In this document: positions 1-8,867 of the stretch, piece after piece | Position numbering within the stretch: the first letter of the stretch is position 1 | Layout: every line of letters starts with the position of its first letter | Assembly (NCBI RefSeq): GCF_001995215.1 | Contig: NZ_MUXN01000014.1 | Coordinates: 217,780 to 281,779, forward strand | Origin: Amycolatopsis azurea DSM 43854 | Lineage (GTDB): Bacteria; Actinomycetota; Actinomycetes; Mycobacteriales; Pseudonocardiaceae | Length of the DNA: 64,000 nucleotides | Direction: 5' to 3' | Position numbers and translations under genes: made by a program | Notes under the pieces: model-generated | Database searches by the model: none | Told to the model about the DNA's origin: nothing | The model's input: the letters and a program-made list of their open reading frames with translations, nothing else

Positions 1-555
1 GCCGAGCTCGATGTTGCTCTCCGCCTGCTGCGCGGCGGACATGCGCGGCGTCAGGCCGGTCGGGCGCAGCAGCGGCATGAACAGGTTCAGTCGCTTGAAC
101 AGTTTGCGGATCCGTGCCTCCATGGCGTCGTCGAGCCAGTCGTGCGGGAACGCGCCGTCGACCATGACGGCGCCCAGGGTCCGCTCCGGGTTGCGGGCCG
201 CCCAGTGCGCGGCGACGACCGCGCCGTAGGACCAGCCCACCACGACCGCCTTCTCCACTCCGCGGGCCGCGAGGACGGCGTCGACGTCGCGGACGGCGGC
301 TTCGAAGGAGTAGTCGGCCGAACGCCCGGACTTGCCGCGCGCCCGCTCGTCGAAGGTGATGTGGCGGAAGTCCGATCCCAGGTCGGCGAGGATCCGCTTC
401 CAGTAGCCCTGAGTCGCGAACTGGCCGTTGAGGTAGACGACCGGGATGCCGGTGCCGCCGGTGTCGGTGACGGCCAGCTCGGTGTCTTCGACCGGGAGCA
501 TCCCGGTCCAGGCGGCGGTGGAGGTGAGGGTCGAGGCGGTGCTGTTCTTGGTCAT
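1..555 (-). CDS. alpha/beta hydrolase, C-terminal part outside window
   Basis: The first 185 residues of an alpha/beta-hydrolase-fold enzyme are visible; the gene runs off the left edge. The nucleophile elbow G-W-S-Y-G puts the catalytic Ser at about residue 109. It is preceded by a typical strand (EKAVVVG) and an oxyanion-region YLNGQ near residues 41-45. ATG at 553-555 is the start. The Asp and His of the triad would lie beyond the edge. There is no signal peptide, so it is probably cytosolic. Substrate cannot be predicted. It lies downstream of the nuo terminator on the same strand and is probably a separate transcription unit. Confidence 0.85.
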   Translation of the reverse strand, partial: MTKNSTASTLTSTAAWTGMLPVEDTELAVTDTGGTGIPVVYLNGQFATQGYWKRILADLGSDFRHITFDERARGKSGRSADYSFEAAVRDVDAVLAARGVEKAVVVGWSYGAVVAAHWAARNPERTLGAVMVDGAFPHDWLDDAMEARIRKLFKRLNLFMPLLRPTGLTPRMSAAQQAESNIELG

Positions 556-620
556 GAGAGAACTATCGCGATCCGGCCTGACACCACCCTGACGTCGCTC
601 TGACACGAACTCTGACACGA

Positions 621-652
621 AAAGGCCCCCTCACGACAGCGAGGGGGCCTTT
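621..652 (-). terminator. hairpin terminator of the nuo operon
   Basis: A 12-bp perfect stem (AAAGGCCCCCTC at 621-632, complement at 641-652) with an 8-nt loop lies 14 bases past the nuoN stop. On the minus strand the stem ends in TTT, consistent with a Rho-independent terminator for the whole operon. Confidence 0.8.
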
Positions 653-665
653 CGCGACAGCAGAA

Positions 666-2231
666 CTACTTGAGGGCGAAACCGCCGGAGCCCGCCCAGT
701 CGAGGGCGAACGCCGGGATCAGGCCGAGCACCAGCGTGACGATGACGCCGAGCGTGATCGCCGTCGTGGTGAACGCGCCGGGCACGGTGACGGTCGGGCC
801 GTCGGGCGCCGGCTCGGAGAAGTACATCAGCACGATCACGCGCAGGTAGAAGAACGCGGCGACGGCGCTGAAGATCAGGGCGACGACGACCAGCGGCGCC
901 ATCCCGTCGGACAGGGCCGCCGAGAACACCACGAACTTGCCGACGAAACCACTGGTCAGCGGGATACCGGCCAGCGCGAGCAGCAGGAACGTGAACACGC
1001 CCGCCAGCACCGGAGACCGTTTCGCGAGCCCGGCCCAGGCGGACAGGTGCGTCGCCTCGCCGTTCCCGTCCCGCACCAGCGAGACGACGCCGAACGCGGC
1101 GAGCGTGGTGAAGCCGTAGGCCAGCAGGTAGAACAGCGTGCTCGACAGGCCTTCCTCGGTCATCGTGATCGCACCGATGAGCAGGAACCCGGCGTGCGCG
1201 ATGGACGAGTAGGCGATCATGCGCTTCACGTCGGTCTGCGTCAGGCCCAGCACCGCGCCGATCAGCATCGAGAGGATCGCGACGCCCCAGAGCACGCCGC
1301 GCCATTCCCAGCTGGTCGACTCGAACGCCACCGAGAACACCCGCAGGATCCCGCCGAAAGCGGCGACCTTGGTGCAGGCACCCATGAACGCGGTGACCGG
1401 GGTCGGCGCGCCTTGGTAGACGTCCGGGGTCCAGGTGTGGAACGGACCGACCGAACCCTTGAACAGCAGGCCGACCGCGAGCAGCCCGAGCCCGGCGAAC
1501 AACAGCGTGTCCGACCGGTCCGAACCGGCGGCCGCGTTGGCGATGTCCGACAGCTTCACGGAGTTCGCGTAGCCGTAGAGCAGCGCGAGACCGTAGAGGA
1601 AGAACGCCGACGAGAACGCGCCGAGCAGGAAGTACTTGACCGCGGATTCCTGCGAGAGCAGGCGACGCCGCCGGGCGAGACCGCACATCAGGTACAGCGG
1701 CAGGCTCAGCACTTCGAGCGCGATGAACATGGTCAGCAGGTCGTTGGCCGCGACGAACGCCATCATGCCGCCGAGCGCGAACAGCGTCAGCGGGAAGACC
1801 TCGGTCTGCATCCCGGTGGTGCCGACCTGCGCGCGGTCCTGGACCGTGCCCGGGCGGATACCGGCCTGCGCGACGAACGCGCCGCCCGGCTCGACCGAGC
1901 GGTCCGCGATCAGCAGCAGCGCGCCCAGCGCCAGCGCCAGCAGCGTGCCCCACAGGAACAGCGACGGCCGGTCGACGGCGATCGCGCCGCTGAAGGTCGT
2001 GACACCGCCCTTCGGCGCGGACGAACTGGCGTACCAGGCCAGGAAGACGCCTGCCGCCCCGATCCCGACCAGGGACAGGAAGACCTGCGACGGCCACCGC
2101 ATGTGCTTGGGCAGGAAGGCTTCGAGCAGCACGCTGACACACGCGGCCCCGAGGATGATCAGGATCGGCGTGACGGCGAAGTAGTCGATCGACGGCACCT
2201 GCACCGGTGGCGCCTGAGTCAAGAAGAGCAC
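666..2231 (-). CDS. nuoN: NADH-quinone oxidoreductase subunit N
   Basis: Antiporter-like membrane subunit of respiratory complex I, one of the proton-translocating arms in the cytoplasmic membrane. The 521-residue protein is almost entirely hydrophobic, about 14 helices. It carries the Proton_antipo_M signature, including the VKRMIAYSSIAHAG helix with its conserved Lys and the HTWTPDVYQGAPTPV segment. The start is GTG at 2229-2231, three bases after the nuoM stop, so it is translationally tied to nuoM. It is the last gene of nuoA-N and is followed by the terminator at 621-652. Length is usual for NuoN. Confidence 0.96.
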   Translation of the reverse strand: MLFLTQAPPVQVPSIDYFAVTPILIILGAACVSVLLEAFLPKHMRWPSQVFLSLVGIGAAGVFLAWYASSSAPKGGVTTFSGAIAVDRPSLFLWGTLLALALGALLLIADRSVEPGGAFVAQAGIRPGTVQDRAQVGTTGMQTEVFPLTLFALGGMMAFVAANDLLTMFIALEVLSLPLYLMCGLARRRRLLSQESAVKYFLLGAFSSAFFLYGLALLYGYANSVKLSDIANAAAGSDRSDTLLFAGLGLLAVGLLFKGSVGPFHTWTPDVYQGAPTPVTAFMGACTKVAAFGGILRVFSVAFESTSWEWRGVLWGVAILSMLIGAVLGLTQTDVKRMIAYSSIAHAGFLLIGAITMTEEGLSSTLFYLLAYGFTTLAAFGVVSLVRDGNGEATHLSAWAGLAKRSPVLAGVFTFLLLALAGIPLTSGFVGKFVVFSAALSDGMAPLVVVALIFSAVAAFFYLRVIVLMYFSEPAPDGPTVTVPGAFTTTAITLGVIVTLVLGLIPAFALDWAGSGGFALK

Positions 2232-2234
2232 GGT

Positions 2235-3785
2235 TTACTTGCCTCCCTGCACGGCAGACATGGTCTGCTGCACCGACGGGGTGATCGTGTCGAGCACCGG
2301 CTTCGGATAGAACCCGAGCGCGATGATCAGCACGACCATCGGCGCCAGGATCGCGATCTCCTTGCCGCCGAGGTCCTTGATGGTCTTCTTGGCCCCGAGT
2401 TCCGGGGCGATGGCCGTGCCGGGGCCGCCACCGGCGCCGAGCAGGGCGTCACCGCGGACGGGGCCCTGCATGACGCGCTGGTAGAGCCAGAGCACGTACG
2501 CCGCGGCCAGCACCATGCCGACCGTCGCGATGATCGTGTACACCGGGTAGTCCACAAAGGACCCCAGCAGCACCAGGAACTCACTGATGAAGGAGTTCGT
2601 GCCGGGCAGGGACAACGTGGACAGACCGGCGATGAGGAGCATCCCGCCGAGCAGCGGGGTCACCTTCGCCATGCCGCCGTAGTCGGAGATCCGGGTGGAT
2701 CCGCCGCGCATCACGATCAGGCCGACGACCACGATCAGCATGCCGGTGGCGAGGCTGTGGTTCAGCATGTACGACACCGAGCCGACCATCGCCTGCTCGT
2801 TGAAGGAGAAGATGCCGAGCGCGATGAATCCGAAGTGGGCGATCGACACGTAGGCGATGAACCGCTTCATGTCGCGCTGCCCGGCCGCGAGGATCGAGCC
2901 GTAGAGGACACCCGCGACGGCGAGCACCAGCACCCACGGCGCGAGTTCCTTGCTGGCGTCGGGGAACATCGGGAGGCAGTAGCGCAGGAACCCGAACGTG
3001 CCGACCTTGTCCAGCACGCCGACCAGCAGCACCGCGACGCCGATGGGCGCCTGGCCCGCGGCGTCGGGCAGCCAGGTGTGGAACGGCACCAAAGGGGCCT
3101 TGATCGCGAACGCGAGGAAGAACCCGAGGAACAGCCAGATCTGGGTGCCGGTCGGGGCGTCGCGGACGACGGTGACCAGCGTGGCCCAGTCGAAGGTGCC
3201 CTTGCCGAGCTTGTCCGACGCGAGCGAGTACGCCCCGATCGCCGAGGCCAGCATGATCAGGCCGCCGAGGAACGAGTACAGGAAGAACTTGACCGCCGCG
3301 TACTGCCGGTTCGCGCCGCCGTAGCCGCCGATCAGGAAGTACATCGGGATCAGCATGATCTCGAACAGCACGTAGAACAGGAAGACGTCGGTCGCGGCGA
3401 ACACCGCGATGGTCAGCGCCTCCTGCACCAGGATCAGCGAGAGGAACCCGCCCGCCGAGCGCCCGGCCGGGAGCTTGTCGGTCAGGCCCAGCGCACCGAC
3501 CACGATCGGCACCAGCAGGCCGATGACCGCGATCATCACCAGCGCGATGCCGTCGATGCCGAACGAGATGTGGATGCCGAAGTTCGGGATCCAGTCCATC
3601 GACGTCTTCTGCTGGATCCGGTCCCCGGCGGGCGCGTAGCTCGCCCACATCGGGATCACCAGCAGGAACGTCAGGAGGGACACCACGAGCGCGGTGAGTG
3701 TCGCCAGCCTGTCGTTTTTCTTCATCCCGGCGACGACCGCCGCACCGAGCAGCGGCAGCAGGATGGATGCGAGAACCCAGGTCAT
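2235..3785 (-). CDS. nuoM: NADH-quinone oxidoreductase subunit M
   Basis: Antiporter-like proton-pumping subunit of complex I, 516 residues and about 14 helices. Recognisable are LFEIMLIPMYFLIG, with the essential Glu of the fifth helix, the broken-helix segment HTWLPDAAGQAP, and MKRFIAYVSIAHFGF. The ATG at 3783-3785 overlaps the nuoL stop by one base. The frame stays open far upstream inside nuoL, but the homologous N-terminus MTWVLASILLPLLGA fixes the start. Part of the single minus-strand nuoA-N transcript. Confidence 0.96.
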   Translation of the reverse strand: MTWVLASILLPLLGAAVVAGMKKNDRLATLTALVVSLLTFLLVIPMWASYAPAGDRIQQKTSMDWIPNFGIHISFGIDGIALVMIAVIGLLVPIVVGALGLTDKLPAGRSAGGFLSLILVQEALTIAVFAATDVFLFYVLFEIMLIPMYFLIGGYGGANRQYAAVKFFLYSFLGGLIMLASAIGAYSLASDKLGKGTFDWATLVTVVRDAPTGTQIWLFLGFFLAFAIKAPLVPFHTWLPDAAGQAPIGVAVLLVGVLDKVGTFGFLRYCLPMFPDASKELAPWVLVLAVAGVLYGSILAAGQRDMKRFIAYVSIAHFGFIALGIFSFNEQAMVGSVSYMLNHSLATGMLIVVVGLIVMRGGSTRISDYGGMAKVTPLLGGMLLIAGLSTLSLPGTNSFISEFLVLLGSFVDYPVYTIIATVGMVLAAAYVLWLYQRVMQGPVRGDALLGAGGGPGTAIAPELGAKKTIKDLGGKEIAILAPMVVLIIALGFYPKPVLDTITPSVQQTMSAVQGGK

Positions 3786-5683
3786 CAGGAGAACCTCACC
3801 AGCAGGAGTGCCGCCAGAAGCAGGAATGTGCCGCCCAGCATGGACAGTGCGTACGAGCGGACGAAGCCGGTCTGCAGGCGGCGCAGGCGCCCGGATCCGC
3901 CGCCGAGCCCGGCGGCGAGGCCGTTGACCGCGCCGTCGACGCCGCGGTTGTCCACGTAGACCAGCGCGCGGGCGAGCCAGGTGCCCGGACGGGCGACCAG
4001 CGTCTCGTTCAGGGTGTTGCCGTAGAGGTCGTTGCGCGCGGCCTTGACCACGGCGGAGACCCGCTCGGGGCGTTCCACCGGAACGTCCTTGCGGCCGACG
4101 AAGAGCCACGCCGCCACCGCGCCGAGCACGGACAGCGCCACGGTGAGGAACGGGACCAGCAGGTGCGGGATGACACTGTGGCCACCCTCTTCGAGCGGAC
4201 CGACCACCGGCGAAAGCCATTCGGCGAACCGGTCGCCGAGGGCGAAGAACGCACCGGCGCCGAGCGAACCGACGGCCAGGACGATCATCGGCCACTTCAT
4301 CACCGCGGGGCTTTCGTGCGGGTGGAAGTCGCGGCCGTCGCTGGACTTGATCTCCTTCCAGCGTTCCTTGCCGAAGAAGGTCATCACCATCAGGCGCGTC
4401 ATGTAGAACGCGGTGAGCCCGGCGCCGAGCAGTGCCGCGCCGCCCATCACCCAGCCGCGCCAGCCGCCCTGGCTCAGCGCCGCTTCGATGATCGCGTCCT
4501 TGGTGAAGAAGCCCGAAAGCGGCGGGATGCCGATCAGCGCCAGGTAGCCGAGGGTGAAGGTCCAGAAGGTGACCGGCAGGTGCTTGCGCAGCCCGCCGTA
4601 CTTCCGCATGTCGACCTCGTCGTTCATGGCGTGCATGACCGAACCGGCCCCGAGGAACAGCCCGGCCTTGAAGAAACCGTGCGCCACCAGGTGCATGATG
4701 CCGAGCGCGTAGGCGACCGGCCCGAGGCCGACGGCGAGCATCATGTACCCGATCTGGCTGACCGTGGAGTACGCCAGGACCTTCTTGATGTCGTCGTACG
4801 CGCAACCGATGATGCACCCGATGAGCAGCGTGACCGTTCCGACGAGGGTGACGATCAGGCGGCCGTCCGGGGTGGCGTTGAAGATCTCGTGCGCGCGGGC
4901 GACCAGGTAGACGCCGGCGGTGACCATCGTCGCGGCGTGGATGAGGGCCGAGACCGGGGTCGGGCCCTCCATCGCGTCGGGAAGCCAGGCTTGCAGCGGG
5001 AACTGGCCGGACTTACCGCAGGCGCCCAGCAGCAGGAGGATCGCGATGGCGGTGATCGCGCCGGTCGGGATCTTGTCGATCGCGCCGAAGACCTCGGCGT
5101 AGCCGGTGCTCCCGACGTACTTGAACATCAGGAAGATCGCCAGCGCGAGCCCGACGTCACCGACGCGGTTCATCAGGAACGCCTTCTTCGCCGCGGTGGC
5201 CGCGGACGGGCGGTCCTGGTACCAGCCGATGAGCAGGTACGACGCGAGGCCGACACCTTCCCAGCCGAGGTACAGCGTCACGAAGCTGTTGCCCAGCACC
5301 AGGATCAGCATCGAGGCGACGAACAGGTTGAGGTAGGCGAAGAACCGCGAACGGTCGCGGTCCTCGGCCATGTAGCCGATCGAGTAGAAGTGGATCAGCA
5401 TGCCGACGCCGGTGATCAGCAGCACGAACGTCAGCGAAAGCGCGTCGATCCGGAGCCCGAAGTCGACCTGCAGCGCCGAAACCGGGATCCACGAGAACAG
5501 CTTGACGTCCGCGGTGGCCTTCGTGTCGGCCGTGAAGAAGAGGATCAGGCCGTACACGAAGGACAGTGAGACGGTCGCGCTGCCGAGGAGGTGTCCCCAG
5601 CCCCGGGCTCGTTTACCGGCCAGCAGAAGGATGAGGGCGCCGAGGGCAGGGAAGGCCACCAGCAGCCACGATGATGCGGTCAA
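3785..5683 (-). CDS. nuoL: NADH-quinone oxidoreductase subunit L
   Basis: Largest antiporter-like subunit of complex I and the distal proton pump with the long lateral helix; 632 residues. Key motifs are GWEGVGLASYLLIGWY with its conserved Glu, GKSGQFPLQAWLPDAMEGP, SALIHAATMVTAGVYL, and the Lys-bearing KKVLAYSTVSQIGYM. The start is a rare TTG (5681-5683) preceded by GGAG; TGA in the same frame just upstream rules out a longer form. It lies ten bases after the nuoK stop. Confidence 0.95.
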   Translation of the reverse strand: MTASSWLLVAFPALGALILLLAGKRARGWGHLLGSATVSLSFVYGLILFFTADTKATADVKLFSWIPVSALQVDFGLRIDALSLTFVLLITGVGMLIHFYSIGYMAEDRDRSRFFAYLNLFVASMLILVLGNSFVTLYLGWEGVGLASYLLIGWYQDRPSAATAAKKAFLMNRVGDVGLALAIFLMFKYVGSTGYAEVFGAIDKIPTGAITAIAILLLLGACGKSGQFPLQAWLPDAMEGPTPVSALIHAATMVTAGVYLVARAHEIFNATPDGRLIVTLVGTVTLLIGCIIGCAYDDIKKVLAYSTVSQIGYMMLAVGLGPVAYALGIMHLVAHGFFKAGLFLGAGSVMHAMNDEVDMRKYGGLRKHLPVTFWTFTLGYLALIGIPPLSGFFTKDAIIEAALSQGGWRGWVMGGAALLGAGLTAFYMTRLMVMTFFGKERWKEIKSSDGRDFHPHESPAVMKWPMIVLAVGSLGAGAFFALGDRFAEWLSPVVGPLEEGGHSVIPHLLVPFLTVALSVLGAVAAWLFVGRKDVPVERPERVSAVVKAARNDLYGNTLNETLVARPGTWLARALVYVDNRGVDGAVNGLAAGLGGGSGRLRRLQTGFVRSYALSMLGGTFLLLAALLLVRFS

Positions 5684-5693
5684 CTCGGCACTC

Positions 5694-5993
5694 CTAGTAC
5701 TTCAGCAGGTTGGTGTCGTCGACCGAGGCCGAGCGCCGGGTGCGGAAGATCGCCATGATGATCGCGAGCCCCACCACGACCTCGGCGGCGGCGACGACCA
5801 TCACGAAGAACGCCATGACCTGGCCGTCGAGCGACCCGTTGATCCGGGCGAACGTGACCAGGGACAGGTTCGCCGCGTTCAGCATCAGCTCGATGCACAT
5901 GAACACGACGATCGCGTTGCGGCGCACCAGCACCCCGACCGCGCCGATGGCGAACAGCAGCGCGGACAGGAGCAGGTAGTACGTCGGGGTCAT
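5694..5993 (-). CDS. nuoK: NADH-quinone oxidoreductase subunit K
   Basis: Small three-helix membrane subunit of complex I, 99 residues as usual. The two intramembrane glutamates needed for proton pumping are present: E35 in FMCIELMLNA and E71 in VVAAAEVVVGLA. ATG at 5991-5993 overlaps the nuoJ stop (ATGA), so the two genes are translationally coupled. Confidence 0.97.
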   Translation of the reverse strand: MTPTYYLLLSALLFAIGAVGVLVRRNAIVVFMCIELMLNAANLSLVTFARINGSLDGQVMAFFVMVVAAAEVVVGLAIIMAIFRTRRSASVDDTNLLKY

Positions 5994-6838
5994 TCCTCGT
6001 CCCCTTCTTTCTTGCCGACGAGCGCGTGCGCGTCCGGGCCCGGTTCCGAGCCGGTCACCTGCTTGCGCTCGTTCTCCAGCTGCGAGGCCGAAGTCGACTC
6101 GATGATCTCCGAGAGCGACTCCGGGGCGATCGAGCCGTCCGGCAGCAGCGCCGGGGTGGCGACCGAGTTGGCCGTCGCGAAGACACCCGGGCCGGGCAGC
6201 GGCGAAGGCCGGTCGTGCTTGCCGGTGAACCGGTCGACGACGAGTTCCTTCTGCGACTTCTTGCCGCCCTTGGCGTGCCGGTCGGTGAAGGCGAGCACCA
6301 TCGCGCCGAGCGCGGCGGTGATCAGCAGCGCCGAGGTGAGCTCGAACGGGAACAGGTACTTGGTGAAGATCAGCCGTCCCAGCCCGCCGGGGCCGCCGCC
6401 GTCGAGGTTCGCCGGGTCGCGCGGCAGCGCCGGGGTGACGTTGGCCAGCGCGCGGGCGAGACCCGCGGCGAGCAGCCCGCCGGTACCGATGCCGAGCAGG
6501 GTCGCCATGACCCGCTGCCCGCGCAGCACTTCGACGACCGAGTCCGAGCTCTCCCGGCCGACCAGCATCAGCACGAACAGGAACAGCATCATGATCGCGC
6601 CGGTGTAGACGATGATCTGCGTGAAGCCGAGGAACGGCGCCTGCTGGATCATGTACAGCGCGCCGAGGCACAGCATCGTCAGGACCAGCCACAGCGCCGA
6701 GTGCACGGCGTTGCGGGAGAAGATCATGCCGAGGCCGCCGAGCAGCGCGAGCGGGCCGAGCACCCAGAACGCGATGGTCTCGCCTGTGGTGATCCCGGCG
6801 GAGACGTCCGGCGCCTGGGCGAGGAGAGCCGTGATCAC
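5990..6838 (-). CDS. nuoJ: NADH-quinone oxidoreductase subunit J
   Basis: Membrane subunit of complex I at the junction to the quinone-binding arm, 282 residues. Five helices lie in the first ~190 residues, with the family signature QIIVYTGAIMMLFLFVLML. A hydrophilic tail of about 90 residues (GKKSQKELVVD onward) is longer than in enterobacterial NuoJ but common in actinobacteria. GTG at 6836-6838 overlaps the nuoI stop. Confidence 0.95.
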   Translation of the reverse strand: MITALLAQAPDVSAGITTGETIAFWVLGPLALLGGLGMIFSRNAVHSALWLVLTMLCLGALYMIQQAPFLGFTQIIVYTGAIMMLFLFVLMLVGRESSDSVVEVLRGQRVMATLLGIGTGGLLAAGLARALANVTPALPRDPANLDGGGPGGLGRLIFTKYLFPFELTSALLITAALGAMVLAFTDRHAKGGKKSQKELVVDRFTGKHDRPSPLPGPGVFATANSVATPALLPDGSIAPESLSEIIESTSASQLENERKQVTGSEPGPDAHALVGKKEGDEE

Positions 6839-7374
6839 TTGACGGCCTCCGTCGACTCGGTGGGCTTGCGAGCCAGCTCGGGGCCGTTGACGTAGTAGTC
6901 CTGCTCGTTCTCGCCCAGCCGCATCGGGTGCGGCGGCTGCTCCATGCCGGGCAGCAGCGGCGCGAGGAGGTCTTCCTTGGTGTAGATCAACCGCTGCCGG
7001 TCGTCGTCGGCCAGCTCGTAGAAGTTGATCATCGTCAGGGACCGGGTCGGGCAGGCCTCGACGCACAACCCGCAGCCGATGCAGCGCAGGTAGTTGATCT
7101 GGTAGTCGGCGCCGTACCGCTCACCGGGAGAGAACCGTGCCTCTTCGGTGTTGTCGCCGCCTTCGACGAAGATCGCGTCCGCCGGGCAGGCCCACGCGCA
7201 CAGCTCGCAGCCGACGCATTTCTCCAACCCGTCCGGATGCCGGTTGAGCTGGTGCCTGCCGTGGTAGCGCGGAGCCGCGGGGGCGCCCGCCTCCGGGTAC
7301 TCCTCGGTGGCGACCTTCTTGAACATCATGCCGAAGGTGACACCGAAACCCTTGATGGGATCAAGAATCCCCAT
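6835..7374 (-). CDS. nuoI: NADH-quinone oxidoreductase subunit I (two 4Fe-4S clusters)
   Basis: Ferredoxin-like subunit that carries electrons to the terminal cluster in NuoB. The two classical [4Fe-4S] motifs CVGCELCAWACP (C53, C56, C59, C63) and CIGCGLCVEACP (C98, C101, C104, C108) are intact. I chose ATG at 7372-7374 (MGILDP, 179 aa) because GGGAGG sits six bases upstream; an in-frame ATG at 7392 would add six residues. The gene overlaps the nuoH end by 14 bases. Confidence 0.96.
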   Translation of the reverse strand: MGILDPIKGFGVTFGMMFKKVATEEYPEAGAPAAPRYHGRHQLNRHPDGLEKCVGCELCAWACPADAIFVEGGDNTEEARFSPGERYGADYQINYLRCIGCGLCVEACPTRSLTMINFYELADDDRQRLIYTKEDLLAPLLPGMEQPPHPMRLGENEQDYYVNGPELARKPTESTEAVK

Positions 7375-8698
7375 CGCCGGCCTCCCTTCCACTGGAAACC
7401 GCCGCGGGCTTGCGCTTGGCAGCCCGGGCTTCGGCCTTCGCGAGGGCCTTCTGACGCGGAGTGTGCTCCGGGACCTGCAGGTCGAGCGGCGGCACGGGGA
7501 ACCCGCCGCCGGTCACCGGGACGTAGTCTTCGTCCGGGATCTTCTTGTCCGGCAGCAGCAGGCTCAGGATGACGACGACGAGGATGAGCGCGCCCCCGCC
7601 GATGAGGATCTGCGGGGTGGACAGCCCGCCCGAGTTCTTGATCGCGCGGACCGTGACGATCACGACGATCCAGACCAGGTTGACCGGCACCAGGACCTTC
7701 CAGCCCAGCCGCATGAACTGGTCGTACCGCAGCCGCGGCAGCGTGCCGCGCAGCCAGATGAAGCCGAACAGCAGGATGAACAGCTTCGCGGTGAACCACA
7801 GCAGCGGGAGCCAGCCCTGGTTCAGCGCGTGATCCGCGCTGACGAACGGGAACTTCCAGCCACCGAGGAACAACGTGGTCGCGAACGCCGAAACGATCAC
7901 CATGTTGACGTACTCGGCGAGGAAGAACATCGCGAACTTCATCGAGCTGTACTCGGTGTGGAAACCGCCGACCAGCTCGGATTCGGCCTCGGGGAGGTCG
8001 AACGGGGCGCGGTTGGTCTCACCGACCATGGAGATCAGGTAGATCACGAAACTCGGCAGCAGCAGGTAGAAGTACCAACCGCTCTGCTGCGACTCGACGA
8101 TCGCCGAGGTCGACATCGAACCCGCGTAGAGGATGACGCCGACGATGGAGAGACCCATCGCGATCTCGTAGGAGATCACCTGAGCCGCGCTTCGCAGCCC
8201 GCCGAGCAGCGGATACGGGGAACCGGACGACCAGCCGGCCAGCACCAGGCCGTACACGCCGATCGAGGAGCAGGCCAGGATCACCAGCACGCCGACCGGC
8301 AGGTCGACCAGCTGGAGCACGGTCCGCTCGCCGAAGATCGAGACCACCGGGCCGAACGGGATCGCCGCCAGCGCGATCAGCGCCGGCACCGCGGAGATCA
8401 CCGGCGCGAGGAAGTACACCTTGCGGTCGGCGGTGTCCGGGATGATCTGTTCCTTGAACGGCAGCTTGATCGCGTCCGCCAGGGACTGCAGGTAGCCGCC
8501 GGGGCCGACGCGGTTCGGGCCGGGCCGGTTCTGCATCCGGCCGACCGCCTTGCGCTCCCAGACGATCAGGAAGATCGTCAGGATCGGGCCGATCAGCAGG
8601 ATGACGACCGTCTTGATCAGGATCAGCCACAACGGGTCGTCCGCCAGCAGCGCCGCCCGCTCGGCGGCGTCCGGCATCTGGCTGAGCAACGGAGTCAC
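7361..8698 (-). CDS. nuoH: NADH-quinone oxidoreductase subunit H
   Basis: Membrane subunit that forms much of the quinone chamber, 445 residues, eight helices. Conserved are VWERKAVGRMQNRPGPNRVGP (first half only quoted here as VWERKAVGRMQ, residues 46-56) and the acidic loop ETNRAPFDLPEAESELV (about residues 227-243), which couples quinone chemistry to pumping. A hydrophilic C-terminal tail of about 50 residues follows the last helix. The start is GTG at 8696-8698. Upstream, before nuoG, lies the only sizeable gap of the operon (169 bases). Confidence 0.95.
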   Translation of the reverse strand: MTPLLSQMPDAAERAALLADDPLWLILIKTVVILLIGPILTIFLIVWERKAVGRMQNRPGPNRVGPGGYLQSLADAIKLPFKEQIIPDTADRKVYFLAPVISAVPALIALAAIPFGPVVSIFGERTVLQLVDLPVGVLVILACSSIGVYGLVLAGWSSGSPYPLLGGLRSAAQVISYEIAMGLSIVGVILYAGSMSTSAIVESQQSGWYFYLLLPSFVIYLISMVGETNRAPFDLPEAESELVGGFHTEYSSMKFAMFFLAEYVNMVIVSAFATTLFLGGWKFPFVSADHALNQGWLPLLWFTAKLFILLFGFIWLRGTLPRLRYDQFMRLGWKVLVPVNLVWIVVIVTVRAIKNSGGLSTPQILIGGGALILVVVILSLLLPDKKIPDEDYVPVTGGGFPVPPLDLQVPEHTPRQKALAKAEARAAKRKPAAVSSGREAGDGDS

Positions 8699-8867
8699 TT
8701 CTCACCTCGGCATTCTTCAAAGCCGCGCGACCGCGATCGCGTCGCCAGGGCGCACTTGGGCGCTCCCGGCACAGCTGACGAGTCGGGGCGCCCTGCCGCC
8801 GCGATAGCGGGGCCTTCGGCCAGCGCGCGGCGTCGTGCTCGGTCGCCTGAGCAGAGCAACATCGAAC
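8699..8867. other. non-coding gap inside the nuo operon between nuoG and nuoH
   Basis: These 169 bases are the only long gap in an operon whose other genes overlap or lie within ten bases. The gap holds an imperfect inverted repeat (8731-8810). No convincing reading frame or promoter is visible. It may be a processing or attenuation site, or a repeat insertion. Confidence 0.7.
8731..8810. repeat. dispersed inverted-repeat element, copy 1
   Basis: Left arm 8731-8752 ends in GCCAGGGCGC and right arm 8788-8810 starts GCGCCCTGCC; the arms pair over about 20 bases with mismatches around a ~35-base loop. Arms of the same sequence and spacing occur at 62934-63016, so this is a repeated element and not a chance hairpin. 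Confidence 0.7.

Noticed and set aside
1047..3959. 970-codon open frame on the plus strand opposite nuoM/nuoN
   Set aside because: It is the antisense of nuoN, nuoM and part of nuoL; composition is Arg/Glu/His/Gln-rich without domains, as expected from the reverse of high-G+C coding.
2235..4817. 860-codon version of NuoM
   Set aside because: The extension is nuoL read in another frame; MTWVLAS at 3785 matches NuoM N-termini.
3698..5569. 623-codon open frame on the plus strand opposite nuoL
   Set aside because: Antisense artefact of third-position G+C; no motif, no ribosome binding site, and nuoL is certain.
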